The notes: generated by a model from the sequence alone, not told the origin. A stretch of DNA of 52,713 bases from Alphaproteobacteria bacterium (GCA_030432025.1 JAUIIA010000015.1:1-52713), one strand, 5' to 3'. Shown: positions 21,568 through 30,805, numbered from the stretch's first letter. Numbers and translations are program-made.

Positions 21568-21834
21568 ATGGTTTTCGGTAAAGGAGGACGTAGACCCAAG
21601 AAAAAATTAGGTCCCGGTGGGTGCTTTTTTATAGCTTTACCGGCGCTGCTGATTTTTATATTGGGCGGAGGCATTTCAATAGCTCCCGGTGGGTATGTTA
21701 GTCCGGTCTTGGTCAATCTGTTTTGGATTGTAGTGGGGCTGGTCTGTATATCATTAGTAGCCGGAGTGGTTTTCGGGTTTGTAAAAATTTTCAAACAGTC
21801 GGTGGGACTGGATGATGATGAAGACGAGATTTAA
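21568..21834 (+). CDS. Small two-helix membrane protein inside the pdh cluster
   Basis: Not recognised. The 88-residue product begins with a basic, glycine-rich head (GKGGRRPKKKLGPGG). Two transmembrane helices follow (about residues 19-38 and 46-72), and the tail is acidic (LDDDEDEI). It starts 7 bases after the pdhA stop and ends 35 bases before pdhB, so it is cotranscribed with E1. No strong ribosome site precedes the ATG, so translation probably depends on pdhA. An intervening membrane protein between the two E1 subunits is not part of the usual operon. A link between the complex and the membrane would be speculation. Confidence 0.72.
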   Translation: MVFGKGGRRPKKKLGPGGCFFIALPALLIFILGGGISIAPGGYVSPVLVNLFWIVVGLVCISLVAGVVFGFVKIFKQSVGLDDDEDEI

Positions 21835-21869
21835 TTAGGCAAGACGCATAGCAAAGAAGGAATGTATAG

Positions 21870-23294
21870 ATGCCAACGAACATTTTAATGCCGGCTTTAT
21901 CGCCGACGATGACCGAAGGAAACCTCGCCAAGTGGTTGAAGTCCGAAGGTGATGCCGTCGAAGCGGGTGATGTGATCGCGGAAATCGAAACTGACAAGGC
22001 GACGATGGAAGTCGAAGCTGTAGATGAAGGTACGATCGGTAAGATCCTGATCGCTGAGGGTTCCGAGGCTGTTGCTGTGAATACGCCTATTGCCGTGTTG
22101 TTAGAAGAAGGTGAAAGCGCAGATGATATTGGGGATGTGTCTGCTGACGCGCCTGCACCTGCTGCTGCGCCAGCTGAAGATGCGCCGAGTGTTACGTCTT
22201 CCGGTACTGCAACGCAGGCTGAAGGCAAAGTTATCGAGAACCGCGATATTCTCTATGCGCAAGGTCAGGTTCTGGAGCCGCCTCCGTTTGATGAGGCTGC
22301 TTTTACAGATGTGAAATCACAAACAGTTCGTGAAGCTTTGCGTGATGCGATGGCTGAAGAAATGCGCACCGATGAGACTGTCTACCTGATGGGTGAGGAA
22401 GTCGCCGAATATCAGGGCGCTTATAAAGTTTCTCAGGGTTTGTTGGATGAGTTCGGTGCGAAACGCGTAATTGATACGCCGATTACCGAGCATGGTTTTG
22501 CAGGTATTGCTGTCGGCTCTGCGATGAACGGATTGAAGCCGATTGTTGAATTCATGACGTTTAACTTCGCCATGCAGGCGATGGACCACATCATCAACTC
22601 TGCTGCCAAGACATTGTACATGGCGGGTGGTCAGCTTGGTTGCCCGATTGTGTTCCGTGGTCCTAACGGTGCGGCATCACGTGTGGCTGCTCAACACTCA
22701 CAGTGTTACGCGAGCTGGTACGGGCATGTACCGGGTCTCAAGGTTGTATCTCCATGGTCCGGTGCGGATGCGAAGGGCTTGATGAAAGCCGCTATTCGTG
22801 ATCCTAACCCTGTTGTCTTCCTCGAAAATGAGCTGCTTTACGGTGAAACACACGATGTGCCGGCAAGCGAGGATTTTGTTATTCCTCTTGGTCGCGCCAA
22901 GATCGAGCGTGAAGGTTCGGATGTAACGATTGTTGCGTTCTCCATCATGGTCGGTAAAGCATTGCAAGCGGCCGAAAAGCTGGCCGAACAGGGTATTAGC
23001 GCAGAGGTTATTAACCTTCGTACTATTCGTCCTTTGGACCGTCATACAATTCTGGAATCGGTCAAGAAAACCAATCGCATTGTGACATGTGAAGAAGGTT
23101 GGCCGTTTGCCGGTATCGGGTCCGAGATCGCCGCTTTGATCGGCGAGCATGCCTTTGATTATCTGGATGCGCCGCTTGCCCGTGTATGCTCCGCTGATGT
23201 GCCGTTGCCATATGCTGCAAACCTCGAAGCGCTTGCTATTCCGCAGGTCGAGGAGATTATCCATGCTGCTAAAAAAGTTTGTTATAAGGATTAG
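21870..23294 (+). CDS. pdhB: Pyruvate dehydrogenase E1 beta subunit with N-terminal lipoyl domain
   Basis: Beta subunit of heterodimeric pyruvate dehydrogenase. Residues 1-80 form a lipoyl domain with the lipoylated lysine at 43 in [11 protein letters not shown]; an Ala/Pro-rich linker follows to about residue 140, then the transketolase-like E1 beta domain ([95 protein letters not shown]). A lipoyl domain on E1 beta is a known alphaproteobacterial feature (Zymomonas, rhizobia). The ATG at 21870 follows AAGGAA. The lipoyl domain is nearly the same as that of pdhC at both protein and DNA level. Confidence 0.97.
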   Translation: MPTNILMPALSPTMTEGNLAKWLKSEGDAVEAGDVIAEIETDKATMEVEAVDEGTIGKILIAEGSEAVAVNTPIAVLLEEGESADDIGDVSADAPAPAAAPAEDAPSVTSSGTATQAEGKVIENRDILYAQGQVLEPPPFDEAAFTDVKSQTVREALRDAMAEEMRTDETVYLMGEEVAEYQGAYKVSQGLLDEFGAKRVIDTPITEHGFAGIAVGSAMNGLKPIVEFMTFNFAMQAMDHIINSAAKTLYMAGGQLGCPIVFRGPNGAASRVAAQHSQCYASWYGHVPGLKVVSPWSGADAKGLMKAAIRDPNPVVFLENELLYGETHDVPASEDFVIPLGRAKIEREGSDVTIVAFSIMVGKALQAAEKLAEQGISAEVINLRTIRPLDRHTILESVKKTNRIVTCEEGWPFAGIGSEIAALIGEHAFDYLDAPLARVCSADVPLPYAANLEALAIPQVEEIIHAAKKVCYKD

Positions 23295-23300
23295 AGAACG

Positions 23301-24566
23301 ATGCCAACACCCGTAACTATGCCCGCATTATCACCGACGATGACCGAAGGTACGCTCGCCAAGTGGTTGAAGTCGGAAGGTGATACCGTTGAAGCCGGTG
23401 ACGTAATTGCCGAGATCGAAACCGATAAGGCAACGATGGAAGTCGAAGCCGTTGATGAAGGTGTCTTGGGTAAAATCATTGTAAATGAGGGAACGGAAAA
23501 TGTTCCTGTGAACGGCATTATCGCTGTTTTGCTCGAAGAAGGTGAAAGCGCGGATGATATCGATACTGCGGCTTTAAGTGGAGGTCCTAAACCTGCTGCT
23601 CCTGAAGCCAAAGCAGAAGAAGCACCAAAAGCCGAAGCGCCGAAAGCGGCAGCTGCGCCAGCACCTCAGGCATCCAATTCCGGCGGACGAGTGTTTGCGT
23701 CGCCATTAGCAAAGCGTATTGCGAAGGATAAAGGTATCGACTTGTCGACCCTTAAAGGAACAGGTCCTAAAGGCCGTATCGTAAAGGCTGACGTGGAGAA
23801 CGCGAAGCCGGGTGCACAGGCACCAGCCGGAGCTGCGCCACAGCAATTGGCGGAAGGGCAAAAGCTGAACGAATACGGCATGGCGTATACGGAAGTTTCC
23901 ATCAACAATATCAAGAAGATTACGGCGAAACGTTTGCTGGAATCCAAACAAACCGTTCCTCACTTCTATCTCACAGTTGAGTGTGTGTTGGATAATTTGC
24001 TTGCCGCCCGTAAGGAGCTGAATGAGGCCGCTAACGGAGAGTTCAAGCTGTCCGTGAATGACTTCATCATTAAGGCGTCGGCAATGGCCTTGAAGTCTTA
24101 TCCTGCAGCGAATGTTAGCTGGCAGGGCGATGTCATTCACCAGTATGTGAATGCGGATATTTCAATTGCGGTAGCGACACCTACAGGCTTGATTACACCA
24201 ATTATTAAACGCGCAGAAGAAAAAGGCCTTCGTGAGATATCTGACGAGATGAAGGAACTGGCAGGTCGTGCGCGTGAAGGTAAGCTAAAACCTGAGGAGT
24301 TTCAGGGCGGATGCTTCTCTATTTCTAACCTCGGTATGTTCGGGGTGAAGGACTTTGCCGCGATTGTTAACCCACCGCAAAGCTGTATCCTGGCTGTCGG
24401 TGCGGGCGAGCAGGTGCCGAAGGTTGTTAACGGTGAAGTTAAGATCCAAACTGTAATGAATGTGACGCTTTCGACAGACCATAGAACGGTCGACGGGGCA
24501 ATTGGTGCGGAATGGTTACAGCACTTCAAGCGTTATATAGAAAACCCCGTAAACATGCTTCTTTAA
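23301..24566 (+). CDS. pdhC: Dihydrolipoamide acetyltransferase (E2 of pyruvate dehydrogenase)
   Basis: Core acyltransferase of the pyruvate dehydrogenase complex, moving acetyl from lipoyl groups to CoA. The 421-residue protein has one lipoyl domain (Lys43 in [11 protein letters not shown]) and an Ala/Pro/Lys linker. The peripheral subunit-binding domain is [19 protein letters not shown] through [12 protein letters not shown], near residues 131-170. The catalytic domain ends in the active-site [10 protein letters not shown]. The start lies six bases after the pdhB stop. It is followed by a small lipoprotein gene and a LOG-like gene before lpd, which interrupts the usual pdhC-lpd adjacency. 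Confidence 0.97.
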   Translation: MPTPVTMPALSPTMTEGTLAKWLKSEGDTVEAGDVIAEIETDKATMEVEAVDEGVLGKIIVNEGTENVPVNGIIAVLLEEGESADDIDTAALSGGPKPAAPEAKAEEAPKAEAPKAAAAPAPQASNSGGRVFASPLAKRIAKDKGIDLSTLKGTGPKGRIVKADVENAKPGAQAPAGAAPQQLAEGQKLNEYGMAYTEVSINNIKKITAKRLLESKQTVPHFYLTVECVLDNLLAARKELNEAANGEFKLSVNDFIIKASAMALKSYPAANVSWQGDVIHQYVNADISIAVATPTGLITPIIKRAEEKGLREISDEMKELAGRAREGKLKPEEFQGGCFSISNLGMFGVKDFAAIVNPPQSCILAVGAGEQVPKVVNGEVKIQTVMNVTLSTDHRTVDGAIGAEWLQHFKRYIENPVNMLL

Positions 24567-24582
24567 GAAAGGAGAGCACATT

Positions 24583-24750
24583 ATGCGTATTTTATTTCTT
24601 TTGACTATTCTGGCTATGCCACTGGCGCTTACTGCCTGTAAAACAACGGTAGAAGGCGATGACGGCCGTATCGTGGTTGATGGTGACCGTTATGATGGCG
24701 GTTACGGCAATCACTGTCCTCCGGGACATGCCAAAAAAGGCTGGTGCTAA
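24583..24750 (+). CDS. 55-residue lipoprotein with a Cys-Pro-Pro-Gly C-terminus
   Basis: A short gene between pdhC and the LOG-like gene. The ATG at 24583 is preceded by AAAGGAGAG, an excellent ribosome site. The product is a lipoprotein: MRILFLLTILAMPLALTAC forms a signal peptide with an LTAC lipobox (Cys19). The mature 37 residues contain an acidic stretch, a Gly/Tyr-rich turn (YDGGYGNHC) and the end CPPGHAKKGWC. CPPG.AKKG..C tails occur in small exported proteobacterial proteins of unknown role, here recalled from general knowledge rather than searched. The spacing (16 bases after pdhC, 3 before the next gene) says it is in the pdh transcription unit. Confidence 0.8.
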   Translation: MRILFLLTILAMPLALTACKTTVEGDDGRIVVDGDRYDGGYGNHCPPGHAKKGWC

Positions 24751-24753
24751 TTC

Positions 24754-25308
24754 ATGATTGAAAAGCGGCCAATTATCGGTGTGATGGGGTCTCATGAGAA
24801 AACATGGGACGAGTTTTCCGTACCTACCGGTAAGTTGATCGCTGATCATGACTATCATCTTTTGACAGGTGCTGGCGCAGGCGTGATGACGACTGTCGCC
24901 AAAGCCTTTACTGACGTAGAAGATCGCGCGGGTTTGAGTATCGGTGTGGTCCCTACAGAGGATTATGACGGGGATTTTGTTCCGCGTGAGAAATATCCTA
25001 ATCCGTATATCGAATTACCAATCCTCACCCCACTCGATGTTAAGGCACAGAAGGCAGCCATGCCGTATAGTCGTAACTATGTGAATGTGATGACCAGTCA
25101 CGCGATGGTTATTCTGCCTGGTGATCATGGGACGCGGGACGAGGCTTCACTCGGTATACAATTCAAAAAACCGATGATCCTGTTTGGTCCTGAAAGTGCT
25201 TTTGAGCGTTTCCCCGAGCAGGCTACGCGTGTAGAGGACATTGAAGAAGTCCGCGAATTTCTAGAAAAAGTAACAGCCAAAATAAGAATGGATAGTGAGA
25301 ATGAGTGA
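24754..25308 (+). CDS. LOG-like Rossmann-fold protein (SLOG superfamily)
   Basis: The 184-residue protein resembles the LOG / putative lysine decarboxylase family, Rossmann-like nucleotide-binding proteins, some of which release cytokinin bases from nucleotides. Shared elements are PIIGVMGSHEKTWDE at the N-terminus, LLTGAGAGVMTTVAKAF (the GGG.G.M-like turn) and ILPGDHGTRDEASLGIQF. This last segment corresponds to the family PGGxGTxxE motif but has Asp-His in place of Gly-x, so classical phosphoribohydrolase activity is doubtful. It lies 3 bases after the small lipoprotein gene and overlaps lpd by eight bases. The family name is moderately supported; the substrate is unknown. Confidence 0.72.
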   Translation: MIEKRPIIGVMGSHEKTWDEFSVPTGKLIADHDYHLLTGAGAGVMTTVAKAFTDVEDRAGLSIGVVPTEDYDGDFVPREKYPNPYIELPILTPLDVKAQKAAMPYSRNYVNVMTSHAMVILPGDHGTRDEASLGIQFKKPMILFGPESAFERFPEQATRVEDIEEVREFLEKVTAKIRMDSENE

Positions 25309-26713
25309 TAAGAGTTTCGATGTAATCGTTATTGGTGGAGGCCCTGGTGGCTATGTTGCGGCAATTCGTGCGGCACAGCTGAAGATGAAGGTCGCATTGG
25401 TCGAGGCAAATCATCTTGGTGGTATCTGTTTGAACTGGGGATGCATCCCTACTAAGGCGCTTCTACGGACCAGTGAGGTGTATCACCTGATGCAGCATGC
25501 ATCCGATTTTGGTCTATCTGCCAAGGACATAAGTTTTGATGTTAAAAAAGTCGTTGAGCGTTCCCGTGGTGTCGCAAAACAGCTTTCGGGTGGTATTGGG
25601 CATCTGCTGAAGAAGAATAAAGTCACCGTTTTCGACGCGTATGCCAAGCTGGAAGGCCAAACAAAAGATGGGGGCAAGGTCGCGATCGAGAAGGATGGCA
25701 AAAAGATCGATACGCTGACAGGTAAGCACATCATTGTTGCCACAGGCGCGCGTGCACGCCAATTGCCTGGCTTGGAGCCAGATGGAAAGCAGGTTTGGAC
25801 ATACAAAGAGGCTATGGTCCCTGAAAAGATGCCGAAGTCTATTCTGGTTGTTGGCTCGGGCGCGATCGGCATCGAATTTGCCAGCTTCTACCGCACGATG
25901 GGTGCTGAAGTCACTGTAGTGGAAGTGGTTGACCGCGTATTGCCCGTCGAGGATGAAGAGATATCCAAAATGGCGCATAAGGCGTTCGAGAAGCAGGGGA
26001 TGAAGATCATCACCGGTGGCATGGTTAAAAAGCTGGATAAAGCCAAGGACAGCGTTACTGCGCATGTCGAGATTAAGGGCAAGGTCGAAAAGATCAAAGT
26101 CGAGAATGTGATCATGGCTGTCGGTATTGTCGGAAATACCGAAGATATCGGTTTGGAGAATACCAAGGTCAAAACGGATCGCGGTCACATTATCACTAAT
26201 GAATGGCTGCAGACTGATGAGCCGGGCGTTTACGCAATTGGTGATGTGACGGGTGCTCCATGGCTCGCGCACAAAGCGTCGCATGAAGGGATCATTTGCA
26301 TCGAAAAAATTGCGGGACGTAATGACGTACACCCGATGAAAAAAGAAAATATTCCGGGCTGTACTTACTGCCATCCGCAAGTTGCCAGCGTTGGTTTAAC
26401 CGAGGCCAAAGCCAAGGAAGCTGGCTACAAGGTCAAGGTTGGTCGTTTCCCGTTCATGGGGAATGGTAAGGCGATTGCGCTTGGTGAGCCTGAAGGTTTG
26501 GTTAAAACGATTTTTGATGAAAAGACAGGTGAGTTGCTTGGCGCGCATATGATTGGTGCTGAAGTGACCGAGCTTATTCAAGGCTATGTGATCGGTAAGT
26601 CAGCCGAGCTGACGGAAGAAGAGTTTATGCACACCGTCTTCCCGCATCCGACATTGTCAGAAATGATGCATGAAAGCGTATTGGACGCCTATGGCAAGGT
26701 CATTCACTTCTAA
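25301..26713 (+). CDS. lpd: Dihydrolipoamide dehydrogenase (E3)
   Basis: FAD-dependent oxidoreductase that reoxidises dihydrolipoyl groups of PDH with NAD. The 470-residue protein has the FAD-binding DVIVIGGGPGGYVAAIRAAQLK, the redox-active disulfide in GGICLNWGCIPTKALLR, the NAD-binding VVGSGAIGIEFASFY, YAIGDVTGAPWLAHKASHEG and the C-terminal dimer-interface active site HTVFPHPTLSEMMHE. The start is the ATG at 25301 rather than the GTG at 25295, inside the end of the LOG-like gene. The ATG start gives MSDKSFDVIVIGG. Position after the pdh genes points to the PDH-dedicated E3. A 288-codon antisense open frame inside is a coding shadow. Confidence 0.97.
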   Translation: MSDKSFDVIVIGGGPGGYVAAIRAAQLKMKVALVEANHLGGICLNWGCIPTKALLRTSEVYHLMQHASDFGLSAKDISFDVKKVVERSRGVAKQLSGGIGHLLKKNKVTVFDAYAKLEGQTKDGGKVAIEKDGKKIDTLTGKHIIVATGARARQLPGLEPDGKQVWTYKEAMVPEKMPKSILVVGSGAIGIEFASFYRTMGAEVTVVEVVDRVLPVEDEEISKMAHKAFEKQGMKIITGGMVKKLDKAKDSVTAHVEIKGKVEKIKVENVIMAVGIVGNTEDIGLENTKVKTDRGHIITNEWLQTDEPGVYAIGDVTGAPWLAHKASHEGIICIEKIAGRNDVHPMKKENIPGCTYCHPQVASVGLTEAKAKEAGYKVKVGRFPFMGNGKAIALGEPEGLVKTIFDEKTGELLGAHMIGAEVTELIQGYVIGKSAELTEEEFMHTVFPHPTLSEMMHESVLDAYGKVIHF

Positions 26714-27149
26714 AGCTGTTTTATTGGTGGTTATTCTGTTGGGTGCCTGTGCACCCAGCCCCGTCGGGCCGGGATTACAGGCTTTAAAGGGACAGGATAT
26801 CCGCACGGCGATTAATTATCAGGGCTATCCGGACAATAAACAGACGATTGTCGGCAATACCGTTTACACATGGTCGGAAAACGGCGGGTATACGAACACT
26901 TACCCGGTTACCGATTACGATCGTGGCGAGTTTGAGGTTAATGGCAAAAGGGGCACGTACACAAACAGTACGACGAACTATGTCTCCGAATATAACAGCT
27001 ATAGCTGTAAGATTAAGCTGGCGACTGATGAGCGTGATATCATCAAGACAGCGCAAGCTTCATCCAGTGGAGGTGGTTGCTATGTGTTTGAGCCTGCTTT
27101 CAAGCAAATGCTGGATGATTTCGGTATTCCATTGGAGGCATCGCCTTAA
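26691..27149 (+). CDS. Putative lipoprotein overlapping the lpd 3' end
   Basis: The function is not recognised. From the ATG at 26691 the product has 152 residues with a lipoprotein signal (SKAVLLVVILLGAC, Cys near residue 20). The mature part is Gly, Tyr, Thr and Asn-rich, with ALKGQDIRTAINYQGYPDNK near residues 30-49. That segment resembles small alphaproteobacterial lipoproteins in which a conserved xxGxP(D/S) turn is followed by TYTW-like strands (VYTWSENGG). Two later cysteines (YSCKI, GGCYVF) may pair. The 23-base overlap with lpd is in another frame; the start codon is therefore uncertain, but the signal peptide begins within the overlap. It ends 85 bases before lipA. Confidence 0.7.
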   Translation: MARSFTSKAVLLVVILLGACAPSPVGPGLQALKGQDIRTAINYQGYPDNKQTIVGNTVYTWSENGGYTNTYPVTDYDRGEFEVNGKRGTYTNSTTNYVSEYNSYSCKIKLATDERDIIKTAQASSSGGGCYVFEPAFKQMLDDFGIPLEASP

Positions 27150-27234
27150 ACCCTGTATTTGTGCTATAAAATAAATATGTCAAAAAACCTTCTATGAAGG
27201 TGGAAAAACAAAAATTATCTGATATATAGCTGCT

Positions 27235-28200
27235 ATGACTTATAACCCAGACCTTCTTGATAAAGCCAAACGGCATCCGGAAAAGCAGAAGAACCCCGAT
27301 CGTCCTGCCGGACGCAAGCCGGACTGGATCCGTGTGCCTGCGCCGCAAGGTAAGGTTTATGCGGAGACAAAAGAAATTGTCCGTCGCCAGAAGCTGACCA
27401 CGGTTTGCGAAGAAGCGGGCTGCCCTAACATCGGTGAATGCTGGCAGCAAAAACATGCGACCTTCATGATTATGGGTGAGGTTTGTACGCGTGCTTGTGC
27501 ATTCTGTAACGTTGCGACCGGCCGTCCCGACGAGCTGGATAAGCTTGAGCCGTTGCGTGTCGGTGTCGCGACCAAGCAGATGGGCTTGAAACATGTTGTT
27601 GTTACATCGGTTGACCGAGATGATCTGGGCGATGGTGGTGCTGATCATTTTGTGAAAACTATTCAGGCTATTCGCATGAAAAGTCCCGAGACAACCGTCG
27701 AAATTCTGCCGGGTGATTTTCGCGGCAACCAAAGCGATTGGGACACTGTAATCAACGCCCGTCCTGACGTGTTTAACCATAATCTGGAGACTGTGCCGCG
27801 CCTTTATCCGACTATTCGTCCCGGTGCGCGTTATTTCCGCTCCTTGCGCTTGTTACAGCGTGTGAAGGAGCTTGATCCTCTGTCATTCACTAAATCAGGC
27901 TTGATGGTTGGTCTCGGTGAGACGAAGGAAGAGGTCGGGCAGGTCATGGACGACATGCGCGCCGCGGGTATAGATTTCATTACTATCGGTCAGTATCTTC
28001 AGCCGACGCCTAAGCATGCGCCTGTTATGCATTGGTGGACCCCAGAAGAGTTCGAACAGCTTACAAGAATGGCTAAAAACAAAGGTTTCCTTATGGTTTC
28101 CGCTACGCCATTGACCCGTTCTTCCCATCACGCAGGTGATGATTTTGCAAAACTCAAGGCCGCTCGCGAAGCACAACTCGCCAAACAAGCTGCTGAATAA
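27235..28200 (+). CDS. lipA: Lipoyl synthase
   Basis: Radical-SAM enzyme that inserts two sulfurs into octanoyl groups on lipoyl domains, serving the PDH complex encoded just upstream. Both iron-sulfur sites are visible in 321 residues: the auxiliary cluster cysteines in [13 protein letters not shown] and the radical-SAM CxxxCxxC in [48 protein letters not shown] and [11 protein letters not shown] follow. The ATG at 27235 has no strong ribosome site. Placement between lpd and the Coq10-like gene is standard for the class. Confidence 0.97.
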   Translation: MTYNPDLLDKAKRHPEKQKNPDRPAGRKPDWIRVPAPQGKVYAETKEIVRRQKLTTVCEEAGCPNIGECWQQKHATFMIMGEVCTRACAFCNVATGRPDELDKLEPLRVGVATKQMGLKHVVVTSVDRDDLGDGGADHFVKTIQAIRMKSPETTVEILPGDFRGNQSDWDTVINARPDVFNHNLETVPRLYPTIRPGARYFRSLRLLQRVKELDPLSFTKSGLMVGLGETKEEVGQVMDDMRAAGIDFITIGQYLQPTPKHAPVMHWWTPEEFEQLTRMAKNKGFLMVSATPLTRSSHHAGDDFAKLKAAREAQLAKQAAE

Positions 28201-28215
28201 CAACGCAGTACCCAC

Positions 28216-28683
28216 ATGCTGACCCATATTGAGCAAAAACGGCTGCCATATACGCCGGAACAGATGTTTGATCTTGTCGCGGATGTCGATAAGTACAAGG
28301 AGTTTGCGCCGTGGTGTGTGGGTAGCCGCATTAATAGGCGTGAGTGCGAGACGGTTTTTTATGCGGACCTGATTGTCGGCTATAAAATGATCCGTGAGAA
28401 ATTCTCATCCAAGGTGATTGCGGAACGGCCGGATGCAGATAACCCGGGTAAGATTTATATCGAGTATCTGCGCGGTCCTCTTAAGCACCTAAAAAACCAC
28501 TGGGGGTTCAGCCGCGAACCCGATGGTTCATGCCTCGTAGATTTCTGCGTGGAATTTGAGTTTAGAAACAAAGCATTACAGGGATTAGCTAATCTATTCT
28601 TTCAAGAGGTTATTCGCCGTATGGTCGGCGCGTTTGAAGAGCGCGCCCGCGTGATTTACGGTCCACCCGAGCTTCAGGAATGA
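28216..28683 (+). CDS. Coq10/RatA-type START-domain protein
   Basis: SRPBCC-fold protein of the Coq10/RatA group. Homologues bind ubiquinone or its precursors; the Escherichia coli member RatA has also been reported to inhibit 70S assembly. Family elements in the 155 residues are LPYTPEQMFDLVADVDKYKEFAPWC near the N-terminus, the strands IREKFSSKVIAERP and YIEYLRGPLKHLKNHW, and the long C-terminal helix LANLFFQEVIRRMVGAFEERA. It follows lipA by 15 bases, the normal alphaproteobacterial order. Its end overlaps the convergent cinA gene by 10 bases. The ratA toxin annotation is not warranted without a partner. Confidence 0.9.
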   Translation: MLTHIEQKRLPYTPEQMFDLVADVDKYKEFAPWCVGSRINRRECETVFYADLIVGYKMIREKFSSKVIAERPDADNPGKIYIEYLRGPLKHLKNHWGFSREPDGSCLVDFCVEFEFRNKALQGLANLFFQEVIRRMVGAFEERARVIYGPPELQE

Positions 28684-29156
28684 CTGCTTAGCGTTTCCAA
28701 GGCCAAGGTGAGTGCATGTTTGGCTGATGCGTCTCTTACATCGGCGCGTGAACCAGTAAAGCGTTCGGTAGAGCTGCAGGTTGCACCATTCTTCACACTT
28801 ACTCCAAAACATACTGTGCCCACGGGCTTTTCATCACTGCCACCGTCGGGGCCGGCGATACCTGTGATCGAGACCGCAATGTCGGCATGACTGTTTTTAA
28901 GTGCGCCTTGCGCCATTTCGGTTGCTGTTTGCTCGCTAACCGCGCCGAATTGATCCAATGTGTCTGCACTGACGTTAATGAGTTCTTGCTTGGCTTCATT
29001 GGAATAGGTGACAAAGCCGCGTTCGAACACTGATGAAGAGCCCGCCAAATCAGTCATGGCGCTTGCGACCATGCCGCCCGTGCAGGATTCCGCCGTGACG
29101 AGCATTTTACCCTGCGTGCGAAGTTCTTCGGATAGCTGTTTAACCAAGTCCTGCAT
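28674..29156 (-). CDS. CinA C-terminal-domain protein (nicotinamide-nucleotide amidase)
   Basis: Stand-alone CinA-C domain (PncC type), which deamidates nicotinamide mononucleotide to nicotinic acid mononucleotide in NAD salvage. The 160 residues carry the family motifs LVTAESCTGGMVASAMTDLAGSS, FVTYSNEAK, GAVSEQTATEMA and SITGIAGPDGGSDEKPVGTVCFG. Length fits the single-domain form. The start overlaps the pgpA stop by 17 bases, so it is cotranslated with pgpA and ispDF. This ispDF-pgpA-cinA order is common in alphaproteobacteria. It ends inside the convergent ratA-like gene. Confidence 0.93.
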   Translation of the reverse strand: MQDLVKQLSEELRTQGKMLVTAESCTGGMVASAMTDLAGSSSVFERGFVTYSNEAKQELINVSADTLDQFGAVSEQTATEMAQGALKNSHADIAVSITGIAGPDGGSDEKPVGTVCFGVSVKNGATCSSTERFTGSRADVRDASAKHALTLALETLSSHS

Positions 29157-29640
29157 AGTATGCTCCTGTGATTAAGGTTGCCGCAAGGATGCCGGCTGCG
29201 ACATCGTCTAACATTACGCCAGCCGCGCCACCGACTTCCTTGTCAAAATATGATACAGGCCATGGCTTCAGGACATCGAAGAAACGGAACAAGCCAAAGG
29301 CCACTGTGATCATAAGAGCGCTTGTGCCGAAAAAATAGAAAACGGGAAGAAGAGCGATCCATTGCCCGACAACCTCATCAACGACGATCATTTTGCTGTC
29401 ATGTGTATCAGTTGCCTGTTCGAAACGGACGGAGGCGAGGTAGCCAATGATTGCGACCAGCGTCAGTCCAATTAGTGATGCTATTAAGCCGCCATAGAGA
29501 TAGACAATCACGACTAACGGAATAGAGCCGAGGCTACCGACCGTGCCAGGGGCCTTTGGTGAGAGGCCACAACCAAACCACACCGCAATCCAGAAATACG
29601 GCTTTTTGTATTCGTATTTAACAGGTGCAGGCTCAGTCAT
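29140..29640 (-). CDS. pgpA: Phosphatidylglycerophosphatase A
   Basis: Inner-membrane phosphatase producing phosphatidylglycerol from its phosphate. From the ATG at 29640 it has 166 residues. A longer in-frame start would run far into ispDF and is rejected. Family signatures are WFGCGLSPKAPGTVGSLGSIPL near residue 25 and DDVAAGILA near the C-terminus, together with the metal-site DEVVGQWIALLP. About four transmembrane helices are visible. It overlaps the ispDF stop by eight bases and the cinA start by 17, forming a tight minus-strand operon. Confidence 0.94.
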   Translation of the reverse strand: MTEPAPVKYEYKKPYFWIAVWFGCGLSPKAPGTVGSLGSIPLVVIVYLYGGLIASLIGLTLVAIIGYLASVRFEQATDTHDSKMIVVDEVVGQWIALLPVFYFFGTSALMITVAFGLFRFFDVLKPWPVSYFDKEVGGAAGVMLDDVAAGILAATLITGAYYAGLG

Positions 29641-30805
29641 GGTTATCCGGCAGTTTAACGGTGACGAGGGCTTGTGCGGCGATGCCTTCTTTACGGCCTG
29701 TAAAGCCAAGCCCTTCGGTTGTTGTGGCTTTAATGTTTACGCGCTTAACGTTAATCGCTGTGATTTCTGCTACACGCTTTTGCATGGCTTGTGCGTGAGG
29801 GCCTATTTTGGGCTCTTCGCAGATAAGCGTCAGGTCGATATTTTGAAGCTGTCCGCCTTTGGCTTTTAAAATGGCTAAAGATTTTTCAAGGAATATGGCG
29901 CTGTCCATATCTTTGAAATCATCATTTGATGGTGGGAAATGGTGGCCGATATCTCCTTCGCCAATGGCACCGAGGAGGGCATCTGTGATGGCATGCAGCC
30001 CGACATCAGCGTCGGAATGGCCTTTGAGGGCGCGTCTGTGGGGGATGTCTACGCCGCACAAACGAACGGGGCCTTCCTTTTCATCTTCAAACGCGTGCAC
30101 ATCGAAGCCTTGGCCAGAGAGGGTTTGTATTGAGGAAGACAGCAAATGTTCAGCCATGGTTAAGTCGTCCGGCGTGGTGATTTTAAAGTTCTTTCGTGAA
30201 CCTTCGACAATATGGATGGTGTGACCGTGTGCGGCAACCATGGAGGTGTCGTCCGTCCATGTGTTTTCCTGATTATGTTGTTCGTGGGCCTCCTTGATAA
30301 GGCCGTAATGGAAGCCCTGCGGCGTTTGCAGGTTCCACAGACCGTCACGGTTCACATACTCGGCTGTGTCTTGCTTTAGAAGTGTATCGGCGGCTCTGAC
30401 GGCGAGGGTTGCGGCTTTATGCTCCTTGAGGGCATTGATTAAGGCCTTGATTTGTTCTGCCTCAACAAACGGACGGGCGGCATCATGGATCAGGATAATA
30501 TCTTCAGTCGATGCATTAGGAAAAGACTGTAATCCACTATAAACACTGTCTTTTCTTTCTTTGCCGCCAGTAATGGGTTCATGAATACTCAGACCCGAAA
30601 CCGCATCATGATACAAATCTGCATGTTGCGGATCGATAATGACACGAATGGCATCGAAAAGACCTGTTTTGATAAAGGTCTCCAGCGTATGTCTCAACAC
30701 TGCTTTACCTGCTAATCGCTGATATTGCTTGGGTTTTTCACCGCCTAAGCGTGAGCCGCTTCCGGCGGCGGCGATGAGTGCATATATTTTTGGTTTTGTG
30801 CTCAT
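29633..30805 (-). CDS. ispDF: Bifunctional IspD/IspF enzyme of the MEP isoprenoid pathway
   Basis: Fusion of 2-C-methyl-D-erythritol 4-phosphate cytidylyltransferase (residues 1 to about 225) and 2-C-methyl-D-erythritol 2,4-cyclodiphosphate synthase (about 232-390). The IspD part has ALIAAAGSGSRLGGEKPKQY, ILIHDAARPFV and LWNLQTPQGF. The IspF part has GFDVHAFEDEK, LKGHSDADVGLHAITDALLGAIGEGDIGHHFPP with its metal-binding Asp and His residues, and CEEPKIGPHAQAM. Fusion of these non-consecutive steps is typical of alpha- and epsilonproteobacteria. The gene diverges from ntrY across 147 bases; dusB and ntrBC, which usually follow in this class, are absent there. Confidence 0.97.
   Translation of the reverse strand: MSTKPKIYALIAAAGSGSRLGGEKPKQYQRLAGKAVLRHTLETFIKTGLFDAIRVIIDPQHADLYHDAVSGLSIHEPITGGKERKDSVYSGLQSFPNASTEDIILIHDAARPFVEAEQIKALINALKEHKAATLAVRAADTLLKQDTAEYVNRDGLWNLQTPQGFHYGLIKEAHEQHNQENTWTDDTSMVAAHGHTIHIVEGSRKNFKITTPDDLTMAEHLLSSSIQTLSGQGFDVHAFEDEKEGPVRLCGVDIPHRRALKGHSDADVGLHAITDALLGAIGEGDIGHHFPPSNDDFKDMDSAIFLEKSLAILKAKGGQLQNIDLTLICEEPKIGPHAQAMQKRVAEITAINVKRVNIKATTTEGLGFTGRKEGIAAQALVTVKLPDNHD

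Noticed and set aside
25514-26380. 288-codon minus-strand open frame inside lpd
   Set aside because: Fully contained in dihydrolipoamide dehydrogenase; no motif or start signal; a shadow of codon bias.
27187-27201. Hairpin ACCTTC-TAT-GAAGGT before lipA
   Set aside because: The T run is on the minus-strand side, where no gene reads into it, and the stem is only six base pairs; too weak to call a terminator.
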